Shown one piece after another: positions 17,695-26,402 of a DNA stretch of 64,000 nt; position 1 is the first letter of the stretch; the number at the start of each line of letters is the position of its first letter. The notes beneath the pieces are model-generated. The model was not told where the DNA came from, did no database searches, and saw nothing but the letters and a program-made list of their open reading frames with translations. The DNA comes from Hyphomicrobiales bacterium. Its GTDB lineage: Bacteria > Pseudomonadota > Alphaproteobacteria > Rhizobiales > Rhizobiaceae. A program made the translations under genes and the position numbers. The stretch lies in NCBI GenBank assembly GCA_900472485.1, contig UCII01000001.1, positions 59,986-123,985 of the forward strand, in the 5' to 3' direction.

Positions 17695-19254
17695 CTAGAA
17701 CGAATTGACGATGCCGCCCCCGGTGCGCATCTGCTGCACCATGATATGGGCGTGGTAATGCATGGCGCATTTGATGGCATAGATTTGCAGCACGACGGGA
17801 GAGCGCCGATGCCGCAGGAGGTTGAAGAGCCGCGCGCGGTAAGTGGCTCGCAAATCCGCCTCCTTCACCCGGCGCATCAGCCGGAGGAAAATCCCGACCG
17901 CCTCGAGTGCCCATGTCGCGTTGAGCGCCAGCAAACGCAGCGGGTGGCGGCGCAGGTGGCGTAAGCGGGTACTTTCCGGTTCGATACGGGCATCGATATA
18001 GAGCGCATCCAGACGATCGAAATAGGCGGCCGGCTGATGTAGATCGCTCAGGACCGAAAGATATCCGTCCCGTAGAGTTTCGCGCGAGAGGTTAAGCGGA
18101 ATGACATTGGTGCCGTAAGCAGGCGGGTCGTCGTGATCGAGCCTGCCTTCCTTGGCAAGGCGCGTATAGAGCGGCGTCTTCGGAATTGCCGCCAGCATGC
18201 CGATCATGGCGTTGACGATGCGCGCATCCTTGATGAAAACCCGCTGCGCATCGAAGATGGTTGCATCGTCGCTGTCGAAGCCAAGGATCATGCCGCACCA
18301 GACTTCCATGCCGGTCTGCTGGATCGTGTGGATTTTCTCCAACATCGTCCCGCCCTTGCGCAGGTTCTGCAGCTTCTTGGTTTCGCGCAGCGCCTCTTCG
18401 TTCGGGGTTTCGATACCGATGAAGACGACACGAATATTGGCATCGACCATCAGCTGCATCAGTTCGGCATCGTCAGCCAGATCGATCGACGCCTCCGTCA
18501 GGAACGTCATCGGGTAATGATGGCGCTCCTGCCAGGCGACGACATCCCGCAGCACTTCCTTGATCGCCTTCTTGTTGCCGATCAGATTGTCGTCGACGAT
18601 GAAGGCCGTATCCATCCCGGAAGCGAGCAGGGCCTCCATCTCGGCGATGACCTGCGTACTGGTCTTAATGCGCGGCTTGCGGCCGAAAACGACGATGATA
18701 TCGCAGAAATCGCAGGTGAAGGGACAGCCACGCGAGAACTGGATGCTACCGACAGCATATTCGTCCATCTTCAAGAGATCGAAGCGCGGCACGGGCACCT
18801 TGCTCATATCCGTCTTGTCGGCCTGTTCGTAGCGCCGGGCATGATGACCCTCCTGCCATTCAGCCAGGAATTTCGGCCAGGTCTCCTCCGCCTCGCCGAT
18901 GAAGGAGACATCGACGAGATTGCCGAAATAGTCCTCCTTGACCGTAATCCAAGGTCCGCCGACGACGGTGAAGCAGTTGCGCCGTTTGAGCTCGGTCAGG
19001 ATTTCCGTCATTCGGAAGCGCTGAACGATCATGCCCGTCAGCGCAACGATATCGGCCTTCTCACACAGGCCGTAGTCTATCGGCTCGATATTCTCGTCCA
19101 CCAGAGTGACGGTATGTTCGGCCGGCGTCAGCGCCGCCAGCAAAGGCAGGCAGGCCACCGGAAGATTGGCCTTGACGTCGAACAGCGGCAGAGCGTGCTC
19201 CATGCCCCAATAGGAGGTTTCGAAACGCGGATTGATGATGACGATATGAGCCAT
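17695..19254 (-). CDS. B12-binding radical SAM protein
   Basis: A 519-residue protein. Residues 1-150 form a cobalamin-binding-type Rossmann domain (NLPVACLPLLAAL, ADIVALTGMIVQRF, VVGGPWITV). The radical SAM barrel has the iron-sulfur motif CPFTCDFCD near residue 180, followed by FIVDDNLIGNKKAI and VVFIGIETPNEEAL. The C-terminal helical part (after about 350) resembles the DUF4070 domain of this group. Such enzymes perform methylations, ring changes or cyclisations on unactivated carbons in hopanoid, tetrapyrrole or secondary metabolism. The substrate here is unknown and no biosynthetic partner is adjacent. The gene is monocistronic, flanked by long gaps. Confidence 0.83.
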   Translation of the reverse strand: MAHIVIINPRFETSYWGMEHALPLFDVKANLPVACLPLLAALTPAEHTVTLVDENIEPIDYGLCEKADIVALTGMIVQRFRMTEILTELKRRNCFTVVGGPWITVKEDYFGNLVDVSFIGEAEETWPKFLAEWQEGHHARRYEQADKTDMSKVPVPRFDLLKMDEYAVGSIQFSRGCPFTCDFCDIIVVFGRKPRIKTSTQVIAEMEALLASGMDTAFIVDDNLIGNKKAIKEVLRDVVAWQERHHYPMTFLTEASIDLADDAELMQLMVDANIRVVFIGIETPNEEALRETKKLQNLRKGGTMLEKIHTIQQTGMEVWCGMILGFDSDDATIFDAQRVFIKDARIVNAMIGMLAAIPKTPLYTRLAKEGRLDHDDPPAYGTNVIPLNLSRETLRDGYLSVLSDLHQPAAYFDRLDALYIDARIEPESTRLRHLRRHPLRLLALNATWALEAVGIFLRLMRRVKEADLRATYRARLFNLLRHRRSPVVLQIYAIKCAMHYHAHIMVQQMRTGGGIVNSF

Positions 19255-19493
19255 TGAATAGTCCGCTCCATGACGTGAAGATCTGGTTCGGTATTGCTTT
19301 AAGCCTGTATATCATTTGCAGCTGCATCCGCCGACCTTCCGGCAGCGAAGCAGGGTCTTCCAGCATCGAGGCGGCTGTCTTAGCAGCCCTATATGAGCTC
19401 AGGATTAAATTCCGGATGCCTCCGGCCGCTGGGTGTCCGAGCAACCACCCGCGCGGGACATTCTTCTCGCTGAGCGCACCGCATGCTAGATAA

Positions 19494-19621
19494 TACCTCC
19501 CCTTGAGGGGGGAGGTCGCCGCAAAGCGGCGGGTGGGGGTGACAATTGTCTGGCCTCAGAGATTGCCGCAGTCACCCCACCCCGGCCTACGGCCGACCCT
19601 CCCCCTCAAGGGGAGGGTGAG
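19494..19621. repeat. RIME-like intergenic palindromic element
   Basis: An approximately 128-base element built of two opposed arms. The left begins ACCTCCCCTTGAGGGG and continues to GGGTGGGGGTGAC; the right begins GTCACCCCACCCC and ends CCTCAAGGGGAGGGTGA. It contains internal small palindromes (GCCGCAAAGCGGC). This matches the general form of the rhizobial intergenic mosaic elements that are dispersed in many copies in Rhizobiaceae genomes. Such elements are non-autonomous and transcribed as hairpins. Confidence 0.75.
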
Positions 19622-19694
19622 CTTCTACCACTTCAGTCTACCGAGGATGCCTCTCATCCAGTGCCGATCCGACATGGGCAAATGAATCGCCCAC

Positions 19695-19721
19695 GCCGCC
19701 GATAAAAATTTTTACGGCGGC
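19695..19721. promoter_or_regulatory. GC-flanked AT-core palindrome upstream of MFS gene
   Basis: GCCGCCG and CGGCGGC enclose the symmetric core TAAAAATTTTTA with one extra A, giving a near-perfect 27-base dyad 108 bases before the MFS start. It may be an operator or a transcription hairpin. No local regulator gene is present to assign. Confidence 0.35.
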
Positions 19722-19828
19722 AATGTCGAAATCGTCCCGACGCAATCGTCTTTATTCCAGACATGGCGCGAAAGCATATTATCGGATCTTTCGCACCTTG
19801 AACCGAACCGGATGAAGGGAGCTGCAAA

Positions 19829-21028
19829 ATGAGTTCGTCCTATCGTTGGGTGATCGTCGGTGCCGGTGCGCTGATGACTTGTGTTGCGCTCGGCGCGATG
19901 TTTTCGCTGGCGATCTTTCAAGTGCCGATTGCCGCGGATACAGGCTGGTCGCATGCCGGCATCGCTGCCGCCATGACGCTGAATTTCCTGACCATGGGCC
20001 TCGGTGCCTTTGCCTGGGGAGCCGCCAGCGATCGCTTTGGCATCCGCATCGTAGTGATGATCGGCGCGTTGCTGCTTGGGCTGGCGCTTGTCCTGGCAAG
20101 CCGGGCGGGGTCGCTTCTGCAATTCCAGCTGACCTACGGCATTCTCGTCGGCCTTGCCGCCAGTGCCTTCTTCGCCCCGATGATCGCGGCAACGACCGCC
20201 TGGTTCGACAAGGGCAGAGGTCTTGCGGTGTCCCTGGTCTCAGCCGGCATGGGCGTCGCACCGATGACGGTGTCGCCTTTCGCCCGCTACCTGATTTCCG
20301 CTTACGATTGGCGTTTTGCCATGCTGGTCATCGGCATCATGGCGTGGGTTCTGCTGATACCGGCGGCGCTGCTGGTGCGGCGAGCACCGGTCCTTGCCGA
20401 GACCACCGGCGCGGATGGACAAAGGGAAGAGCGGAGCCTGCCGCTCGGGCGGATCTTCAGCTCGCCGCAGTTCCTCGTGCTCGGCGCGACCTTCTTTGCC
20501 TGCTGTGCAGCCCATTCCGGACCGATCTTCCACATGGTCAGCTACGCCACCATCTGCGGCGTGGGGCCGATGGCGGCGGTCAGCATCTATAGTGTCGAGG
20601 GCCTTGCGGGTCTTGGCGGCCGCCTCCTTTACGGGACGCTTGCGGACAGGTTCGGTGTGAAACCGGTGCTGGTCGCCGGCCTCTTGGTGCAGGCGGCGGC
20701 ACTTGCCACCTATCTGCTGGTCAGCGAGCTTGGCGAGTTCTATGCGCTGGCGGTCGTCTTCGGCAGTGCCTATGGCGGCGTGATGCCGCTTTATGCCGTG
20801 CTGGCGCGCGAATATTTCGGGCCGCGCGTCATTGGCACTGTCTTTGGAGCGGCATCGATGCTCTCGAGCATCGGCATGGCAGCCGGACCTTTGATCGGCG
20901 GCTGGATCTTCGATACCTTCGCCAACTACTCCTGGCTCTTCATCGGCTCCTCCATGGTGGGGCTGGGGGCTGCCGCCGTCGCGCTTGCCTTTCCGCCCAT
21001 GCGGCGCTTGCAGCTGCAGCCGGCCTGA
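19829..21028 (+). CDS. MFS transporter, monocarboxylate/oxalate-formate-like
   Basis: A 399-residue carrier with twelve predicted helices. The loop 2-3 motif is WGAASDRFGIRIVVMIG and the second-half equivalent is YGTLADRFGVKPVLVAG. Helix 1 starts directly after MSSSYRWVIVGAGALM, and the spacing matches the OFA/MCT-like group that moves small carboxylates. A GGGAG ribosome site precedes the ATG. It is related in type to the carrier at 8.4 kb but is clearly a separate sequence. No catabolic gene is coupled to it, so the substrate remains open. Confidence 0.82.
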   Translation: MSSSYRWVIVGAGALMTCVALGAMFSLAIFQVPIAADTGWSHAGIAAAMTLNFLTMGLGAFAWGAASDRFGIRIVVMIGALLLGLALVLASRAGSLLQFQLTYGILVGLAASAFFAPMIAATTAWFDKGRGLAVSLVSAGMGVAPMTVSPFARYLISAYDWRFAMLVIGIMAWVLLIPAALLVRRAPVLAETTGADGQREERSLPLGRIFSSPQFLVLGATFFACCAAHSGPIFHMVSYATICGVGPMAAVSIYSVEGLAGLGGRLLYGTLADRFGVKPVLVAGLLVQAAALATYLLVSELGEFYALAVVFGSAYGGVMPLYAVLAREYFGPRVIGTVFGAASMLSSIGMAAGPLIGGWIFDTFANYSWLFIGSSMVGLGAAAVALAFPPMRRLQLQPA

Positions 21029-21398
21029 AATCAGCGCGAAGAGGCCTGGACTCACATCTGCGAACCATGTCGGGTGCCTCACATTTCGCCGCGCCCGACA
21101 GCGCTTTTGCCGGCGACAAGCCCCGGCCGTTACGCCGGGCAATGACATATTCATATTTCTTGATACTTACACACAGATTTCCATGAGCAACAGCGGTTGC
21201 AGCCATTGCAATTTTCAATTTTTGGCCAACACTCACATATGCATCAGGTGCGTGATCTCCTGGGGGAGGAAATCAGGAGAGCATCCACTGGCGCGACTTT
21301 CCGCGCCCATCGGCAGGAAAGTCCTGCGTAATGTCATTATGGGGGACATGACACGGGTCTTTTGACCATGTCCCTGGTGCAATTGGGAGGATTGATTC
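21029..21398. other. Non-coding leader region
   Basis: This 370-base gap lies between two plus-strand MFS genes. Near 21120-21140 there is an imperfect GC-rich hairpin (CCCCGGCCGTTACGCCGGG) that could end the upstream transcript. The following 200 bases are AT-richer and probably hold the promoter of the next gene. No supported coding frame is present. Confidence 0.45.
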
Positions 21399-23285
21399 AT
21401 GGCATCCACGTCCGTGGCCGAGACGACGAGTCGAGGCATGACCAGGGAGGAGAAGAAGGTCATCTTCGCCTCCTCCCTCGGAACCGTGTTCGAATGGTAC
21501 GATTTCTATCTTTACGGTTCTCTGGCCGCCTTCATCGGCACGGCCTTCTTCAGCGACTATCCGGAAGCAACCCGCAATATCTTCGCCCTGCTCGCCTTTG
21601 CCGCAGGCTTCCTCGTCCGGCCGTTCGGCGCCCTCGTCTTCGGGCGCATCGGCGATCTTGTCGGACGTAAGTACACTTTCCTCGTCACGATCCTGATCAT
21701 GGGTCTTTCGACCTTCCTGGTCGGCGTCCTTCCCGGATCGGCGAGCTGGGGCATCGCCGCGCCTGTCATCCTGATCATCCTTCGCCTGCTGCAGGGCCTT
21801 GCGCTTGGCGGCGAATATGGTGGCGCCGCCACCTACGTCGCCGAGCATGCGCCCGACAACAAACGCGGCTACTACACGTCGTGGATCCAGACAACGGCAA
21901 CACTCGGCCTGTTCCTGTCGCTGATCGTCATCCTGATCGTGCAGAATGCGCTCGGCAAGGAGGCTTTCGCAGCCTGGGGCTGGCGTATTCCCTTCCTTCT
22001 CTCCTGCCTTCTGCTCGCCATCTCCGTCTGGATCCGGCTATCGCTCAGTGAATCGCCGGCCTTCAAGAAGATGAAGGAAGAGGGCAAGGGCTCCAAGGCT
22101 CCGCTTTCCGAAGCCTTCGGTCAGTGGAAGAATGCAAAGATCGCCTTGATCGCGCTATTCGGTCTCACCGCGGGCCAGGCAGTCGTCTGGTATGCCGGCC
22201 AGTTCTACTCGCTGTTCTTCCTGCAGAACGTGCTGAAGGTCGACGGCCAATCGGTCAACATCATGATCGCGATCGCGCTCCTGATCGGCAGCGGCTTCTT
22301 TGTGTTCTTCGGCTGGCTGTCCGACAAGATCGGCCGCAAGCCGATCATCATGGCGGGGCTTGCGCTGGCGATCCTCACCTATTTCCCGCTCTTCAAGGCG
22401 CTGACCAATGCCGCAAATCCCGCCCTCGCCCAAGCGGAGCAAACCGTCCGGGCGACGGTGACGGCTGCTCCTGGCGATTGCACTTTTCAGTTCAATCCGG
22501 TTGGCCTCACCAACCAGTTCAACAATTCATGCGACATCGCCACCTCGTTCCTGTCGAAGTCGTCCGTGCCCTACATGATCGCCGAAGGCCCAGCCGGACA
22601 GCCGGCAACCGTCAAGATCGGCGACGCGACCATCACCTCTTACGATGCAACGGCGGCAGGTGCCGGTACAGCGGCCAAGAGCGCTGCATTCACGCATGAC
22701 ATGAACCTTGCCCTGCAAAAGGCCGGCTTCCCGCTGGCGCGCGATCCTGCCAAGGTGCCGGATGCCAAGCTGGATGCCTTCATCGCCGCAAACCCGGAAC
22801 TCGGGCTCAATGCGGCAACCGTGCGGGCGGGCGACAAGACGGTCACTCCGGTCGCGGATCTCGTCAAGGCGAAGCTTCTGACGGCGGATCAAGCGGGCGG
22901 CGCGACCGATATGCCGGTCTACACCATTCCCAACGGTGGTGCCTTCAAGATGGTTGCCGATCCCGCAGCCATCAACTGGCCGCTGACCATCCTCATCCTG
23001 ACCATCCTCGTCATCTACGTGACGATGGTCTACGGCCCGATCGCCGCAATCCTGGTGGAGATGTTCCCGACCCGCATCCGCTATACCGGCATGTCGCTGC
23101 CCTATCATATCGGTAACGGCTGGTTTGGCGGCCTGCTGCCGGCAACGGTCTTCGCCATGAGCGCCGCCAAGGGCGATATCTATTATGGCCTCTGGTACCC
23201 GATCGCGATCGCTGCGATGACTCTGATCATTGGCCTTATCTTCGTTCGGGAAACCAAGGGCGTCGATCTGAACAGCATCAAGTAA
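21399..23285 (+). CDS. MHS-family MFS transporter with a large periplasmic insertion
   Basis: A 628-residue relative of the metabolite:H+ symporters (ProP, ShiA, KgtP). Hallmarks are SLGTVFEWYDFYLYG at the N-terminus, RIGDLVGRKYTF between helices 2 and 3, LQGLALGGEYGGAATYVAEHAP in helix 4, and FGWLSDKIGRKPIIMAG between helices 8 and 9. Typical members have about 430 residues. The extra length is one insertion of roughly 180 residues (about 340-520) between helices 9 and 10, on the periplasmic side. The insertion is soluble, has two cysteines (GDCTF and NNSCDI) able to form a disulfide, and looks like a binding or regulatory domain. A GGGAGG site precedes the start. The substrate is unknown. 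Confidence 0.88.
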   Translation: MASTSVAETTSRGMTREEKKVIFASSLGTVFEWYDFYLYGSLAAFIGTAFFSDYPEATRNIFALLAFAAGFLVRPFGALVFGRIGDLVGRKYTFLVTILIMGLSTFLVGVLPGSASWGIAAPVILIILRLLQGLALGGEYGGAATYVAEHAPDNKRGYYTSWIQTTATLGLFLSLIVILIVQNALGKEAFAAWGWRIPFLLSCLLLAISVWIRLSLSESPAFKKMKEEGKGSKAPLSEAFGQWKNAKIALIALFGLTAGQAVVWYAGQFYSLFFLQNVLKVDGQSVNIMIAIALLIGSGFFVFFGWLSDKIGRKPIIMAGLALAILTYFPLFKALTNAANPALAQAEQTVRATVTAAPGDCTFQFNPVGLTNQFNNSCDIATSFLSKSSVPYMIAEGPAGQPATVKIGDATITSYDATAAGAGTAAKSAAFTHDMNLALQKAGFPLARDPAKVPDAKLDAFIAANPELGLNAATVRAGDKTVTPVADLVKAKLLTADQAGGATDMPVYTIPNGGAFKMVADPAAINWPLTILILTILVIYVTMVYGPIAAILVEMFPTRIRYTGMSLPYHIGNGWFGGLLPATVFAMSAAKGDIYYGLWYPIAIAAMTLIIGLIFVRETKGVDLNSIK

Positions 23286-23293
23286 CCGCATAA

Positions 23294-23336
23294 GGCCCGG
23301 CGTTCAGATGCGGCACGCCGGGCCCATTCGTTTTCC
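23294..23336 (+). terminator. Intrinsic-type terminator after the MHS transporter
   Basis: A 9-base perfect stem, GGCCCGGCG and CGCCGGGCC, with a 13-base loop starts nine bases after the stop codon. It is followed by CATTCGTTTTCC, a modest T-rich tail. It can also act on the convergent small gene at 23364-23513. Confidence 0.7.
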
Positions 23337-23363
23337 TTTCAGTTCCTGATGGAAGCGCGGATC

Positions 23364-23513
23364 TCAGCTTCCGCAAACAGCGTGCAGCAGCACCAGAAGC
23401 GAAAAGAGGACCATTAGGCCTGCCAGAAAATGCTGCAGAATCGACCAGGCGCGTTTGGTTGCCGCAAGGCTTGGCCGCGGCGCGAGAGAAGCGAGATAGA
23501 GCACTGTATCCAT
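23364..23513 (-). CDS. 49-residue single-helix membrane protein (hypothetical)
   Basis: A short gene not obvious in long-frame searches. The protein begins MDTVLYLASLAPRPSL. A basic segment (ATKRAWS) is followed by a strongly hydrophobic stretch (HFLAGLMVLFSLLVLLHAV, about residues 28-46) and the tail CGS. An AGAGG ribosome site lies five bases before the ATG. The clean basic-then-hydrophobic layout suggests a small inner-membrane protein with its N-terminus in the cytoplasm. A longer overlapping minus-strand frame (23278-23646) lacks such features. The function is unknown, and it stands alone between two plus-strand units. Confidence 0.6.
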   Translation of the reverse strand: MDTVLYLASLAPRPSLAATKRAWSILQHFLAGLMVLFSLLVLLHAVCGS

Positions 23514-23847
23514 GAAAACCTCTGGCGCATGTTTCCGCAGGCGCGACGTAAATACCTCGCCATCGCGGAAATTGCTGGTATTTAATGGTTTTATATTGTC
23601 TACAAAAATAGTAGATTAAAGGAAGGGTTTTGCGGTTCCCTTGCAATTTCAGACAAATTAAACTCCCCGGAGACAGGCCGGAGTAAGGCTTGCTCGGTCC
23701 CGCCGTCTACCTATCGAGACCCGAATGCAGGCGAACCAAGCGCAGAAAAAATTTATTCTATAGATTAAATAAACAAAGCAAGGCTTGTCCTTTTAATTGA
23801 ATGCCAGTGGCTTACGAGTACCGCTGACAATCGGTGACCCCTTGCCC
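23514..23847. other. AT-rich promoter region of the ABC transporter operon
   Basis: This 334-base gap has a visibly lower GC content than its neighbours. It includes a small dyad CTAC-AAAAATA-GTAG at about 23600 and runs of A and T before the ABC ATPase gene. It probably carries the promoters of the small minus-strand gene and the plus-strand sugar-type ABC operon. No coding frame is supported. Confidence 0.4.
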
Positions 23848-25329
23848 ATGACCTTGCTGGATGCCCAAAATCTTTCGCTTGCCTTCGGCTCGACGCAGGC
23901 CCTGGCGGCAGCGTCTCTGACCGTCGATCGCGGCGAGATCGTCGCGCTGATGGGAGCCAACGGCGCCGGCAAGTCGACGCTGGTCAAAATCCTGTCGGGC
24001 ATTCACCGCGCCGATTCTGGCAGCATCCTATGGAACGGAGCGGATTATCGCCCCGAAAGCCCGGCCGAGGCGACGGCGCAGGGCATCGTGACCGTGCATC
24101 AATCGACCGATGTCGTCGGGATCGCCGGCCTTTCGGTCGCGGACGCCCTGCTGCTCAACCAATATGTGGACGGACGCCAGCCCTTCTTTCTGTCGAAGCG
24201 TTCGGTGCGGCGGAAGGCGGAAGCGATCCTGTCTGAAGCCGGCTTCGACTTGCCGCTCGACCGGGATTTTGGCGATCTCGGAACTGCCGACCGGCAGATG
24301 GTCGCCATCGCCCGTGCCCTTTCCAATCAGGCGCAATTGCTGATCCTGGATGAGCCGACCGCAAGCTTGTCTGCGCGCGAGGCAAGCCGGCTTTATGATA
24401 TCGTCCGTCGGCTGAAGGCCCGCGGCCTGGGCATTCTCTACATCTCGCATCGTACGGCCGATCTGGATGCACTAGCCGATCGCGTGGTTGTTCTGCGCGG
24501 CGGCCGCAACGTCGGTGCCTTCTCGCAGCCGATCGACTTCAACGCCGCGATCGAAACCATGATCGGCCGTTCCATGCAGGTGGCCCGCTCGCATCGCCGT
24601 GAACAATTCGACCGAACCATACTGGAGCTTCAGGGCGTACAGCTGTTTGCCGACAGCCCGGCGATCGATCTCGCACTCCCTGCTGGCGAGGTCGTCGCCA
24701 TTACCGGCGTCCTCGGTGCCGGCAAGAGCCGGCTTCTGTCTACGCTTTTCGGCCTCGAGCGCTTTGCTTCCGGCACGGCACTTCTGGACGGTATTGCATT
24801 TCAGCCCGGCTCGCCCGCGGATGCAATCGCGCGCGGCGTCGTCATGGCGGCCGCCGACCGGCATCGTTCTTCTCTTATGCCATCGGACTGGCCCGGAGAG
24901 AGTATTGCGGCAACGATCAGCCTGCCGCATCTGAAACATTGGTATCCGTCAGGCTTCCTGTTTTCCGGGCGGGAGAGACGCGAAGGAGAAAGGGCCATTC
25001 GGCGCCTCGGCATCAAGGCCCCCAGTCCCGAGGCATCCGTCTGGTCGCTTTCCGGCGGTAATCAGCAAAAGGTCGTGCTCGCCCGCTGGGAGGCGGAGCC
25101 AAGCCGGCTCATGCTTCTCGATGAGCCTTTTCAGGGGGTCGATGTCGGCGCGCGCCAGGACATTATCGCGGCCATACGTGCCCACACCGACCGGGCCACC
25201 CTCATCGCGACATCCGATCCGGAAGAAGCGCTCGAAGTCGCCGATCGAGTGCTGTTGATGGAACATCATGGTCTCAAAGACATCACTGACGCGGCCGCAG
25301 GCGACCGACAAAACAAGGAATATGCCTGA
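23848..25329 (+). CDS. Ribose-type sugar ABC transporter, double ATP-binding protein
   Basis: A 493-residue tandem ATPase of the RbsA/MglA type. The first half has Walker A GANGAGKSTLVKIL, Walker B LLILDEPTASL, and a degenerate signature (LGTADRQMVAIARAL). The second half has a modified Walker A GVLGAGKSRLL, the signature LSGGNQQKVVLARW and Walker B LMLLDEPFQGVD. The ATG at 23848 (MTLLDAQNLSLAFGS) fits the family; a TTG at 23797 is upstream in frame. The stop overlaps the permease start by one base, so the operon is translationally coupled. The substrate is probably a pentose, polyol or similar small molecule, but is not determined. Confidence 0.9.
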   Translation: MTLLDAQNLSLAFGSTQALAAASLTVDRGEIVALMGANGAGKSTLVKILSGIHRADSGSILWNGADYRPESPAEATAQGIVTVHQSTDVVGIAGLSVADALLLNQYVDGRQPFFLSKRSVRRKAEAILSEAGFDLPLDRDFGDLGTADRQMVAIARALSNQAQLLILDEPTASLSAREASRLYDIVRRLKARGLGILYISHRTADLDALADRVVVLRGGRNVGAFSQPIDFNAAIETMIGRSMQVARSHRREQFDRTILELQGVQLFADSPAIDLALPAGEVVAITGVLGAGKSRLLSTLFGLERFASGTALLDGIAFQPGSPADAIARGVVMAAADRHRSSLMPSDWPGESIAATISLPHLKHWYPSGFLFSGRERREGERAIRRLGIKAPSPEASVWSLSGGNQQKVVLARWEAEPSRLMLLDEPFQGVDVGARQDIIAAIRAHTDRATLIATSDPEEALEVADRVLLMEHHGLKDITDAAAGDRQNKEYA

Positions 25330-26363
25330 TGAGTGAAGGTACCGCAGAAATTCCCGAACAGGTCAGGCAAGCAGGCAATACGATTACACCGCAGGAGTTC
25401 GTGCGGCGCGGAGCGGTATTTCTTCTTCTCATTGCCCTCGTCATCATCTTCAGCTTCGCCCAGCCGGCCTTCATCAACATCAACAATCTGATGAGCATCC
25501 TGCAGGCGGTTTCGGTGGTCGCCATCATCGGTGCCGGCGTCACGGTGACGCTTGCGATCGGCGGCTTCGATCTTTCCGTCGGCGCAGTTGCCGCCTCCAG
25601 CGTCATGGCCGCCAGCTATGCGATGATCGTATGGAACCTCGACGCCTACGAGACCGTGCCGCTGGTGCTCGCCTTCGGCGCGATCGTAGGGCTCGTCAAT
25701 GCCCTGCTGATCGTCAGGCTCAAGGTACCGGATCTGCTCGCGACCCTCTCCACCATGTTCCTGCTCACGGGATTGCAGCTGATCCCAACAGCCGGGCGCT
25801 CGATCTCTGTCGGTCTGATCCTTCCCGATGGGACGAAGGCAATCGGCAAGGTCGATCCCGCCTTTTTGATGATAGGACGTTCAAGCCTGTTCGGCACGGT
25901 CCCCTTCCCGGTCATTCTCATGCTCGTCGTGGCGCTTGTGCTCTTTGTACTGACCGAACGTACGCGCCTCGGTCGCCTTCTTTTCGCAACCGGCGGCAAT
26001 GAAGCGGCGACGCGGCTTGCGGGCGCCAATGTCGCCCGTCTGAAGACCTTTGCCTATGTGCTGTCAGGCGTTCTCGCCTCGCTTGGCGGCATCATCGTCG
26101 CTGCCCGCGTCGGTCGTGGCGACGTCTCCTCCGGCGCCTCGCTGTTGATGGACTCCGTAGCGGCCTCGCTCATCGGCTTTGCTGTCCTTGGCCTGCGTCG
26201 TCCCAACGTTCTCGGTACGACGATCGGCGCCGTCTTCGTCGGCGTGCTCCTGAACGGCCTGACCATGCTGAACGCGCCCTATTACACGCAAGATTTCATC
26301 AAGGGCGCCGTTCTCGTCGGTGCGCTTGCGCTCACCTATGGGATCAGCCGCAGCAAGGCGTGA
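25329..26363 (+). CDS. Ribose-type ABC transporter permease
   Basis: A 344-residue inner-membrane permease of the RbsC/BPD_transp_2 family with about eight to ten helices. Family features include INNLMSILQAVSVVAIIGAGVT near residue 50, the periplasmic-half motif GGFDLSVGAVAA, and GGNEAATRLAGANVARLK, the coupling-helix region that contacts the ATPase. It is the sole permease in the operon and presumably forms a homodimer. Start and ATPase stop overlap (TGATG). Confidence 0.9.
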   Translation: MSEGTAEIPEQVRQAGNTITPQEFVRRGAVFLLLIALVIIFSFAQPAFININNLMSILQAVSVVAIIGAGVTVTLAIGGFDLSVGAVAASSVMAASYAMIVWNLDAYETVPLVLAFGAIVGLVNALLIVRLKVPDLLATLSTMFLLTGLQLIPTAGRSISVGLILPDGTKAIGKVDPAFLMIGRSSLFGTVPFPVILMLVVALVLFVLTERTRLGRLLFATGGNEAATRLAGANVARLKTFAYVLSGVLASLGGIIVAARVGRGDVSSGASLLMDSVAASLIGFAVLGLRRPNVLGTTIGAVFVGVLLNGLTMLNAPYYTQDFIKGAVLVGALALTYGISRSKA

Positions 26364-26402
26364 CCCCGCATCTGTTCCCACTCAACGCTCAATGGATTTT
26401 CA

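Larger units (their letters stand above)
19255..19828. other. Divergent intergenic region with repeat elements
   Basis: This 574-base gap separates the radical SAM gene (minus) from an MFS gene (plus). It contains a RIME-type palindromic repeat (19494-19621) and an AT-core palindrome (19695-19721). No supported gene is seen in the first 240 bases. Confidence 0.6.

Noticed and set aside
17498..17914. Upstream part of a 170-residue minus-strand frame
   Set aside because: It overlaps the end of the radical SAM gene in another phase. Only the last 31 codons, with their own ribosome site, are plausible.
18133..19257. 374-residue plus-strand open frame
   Set aside because: Antisense to the radical SAM gene, which has clear motifs. 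The frame has no recognisable domain.
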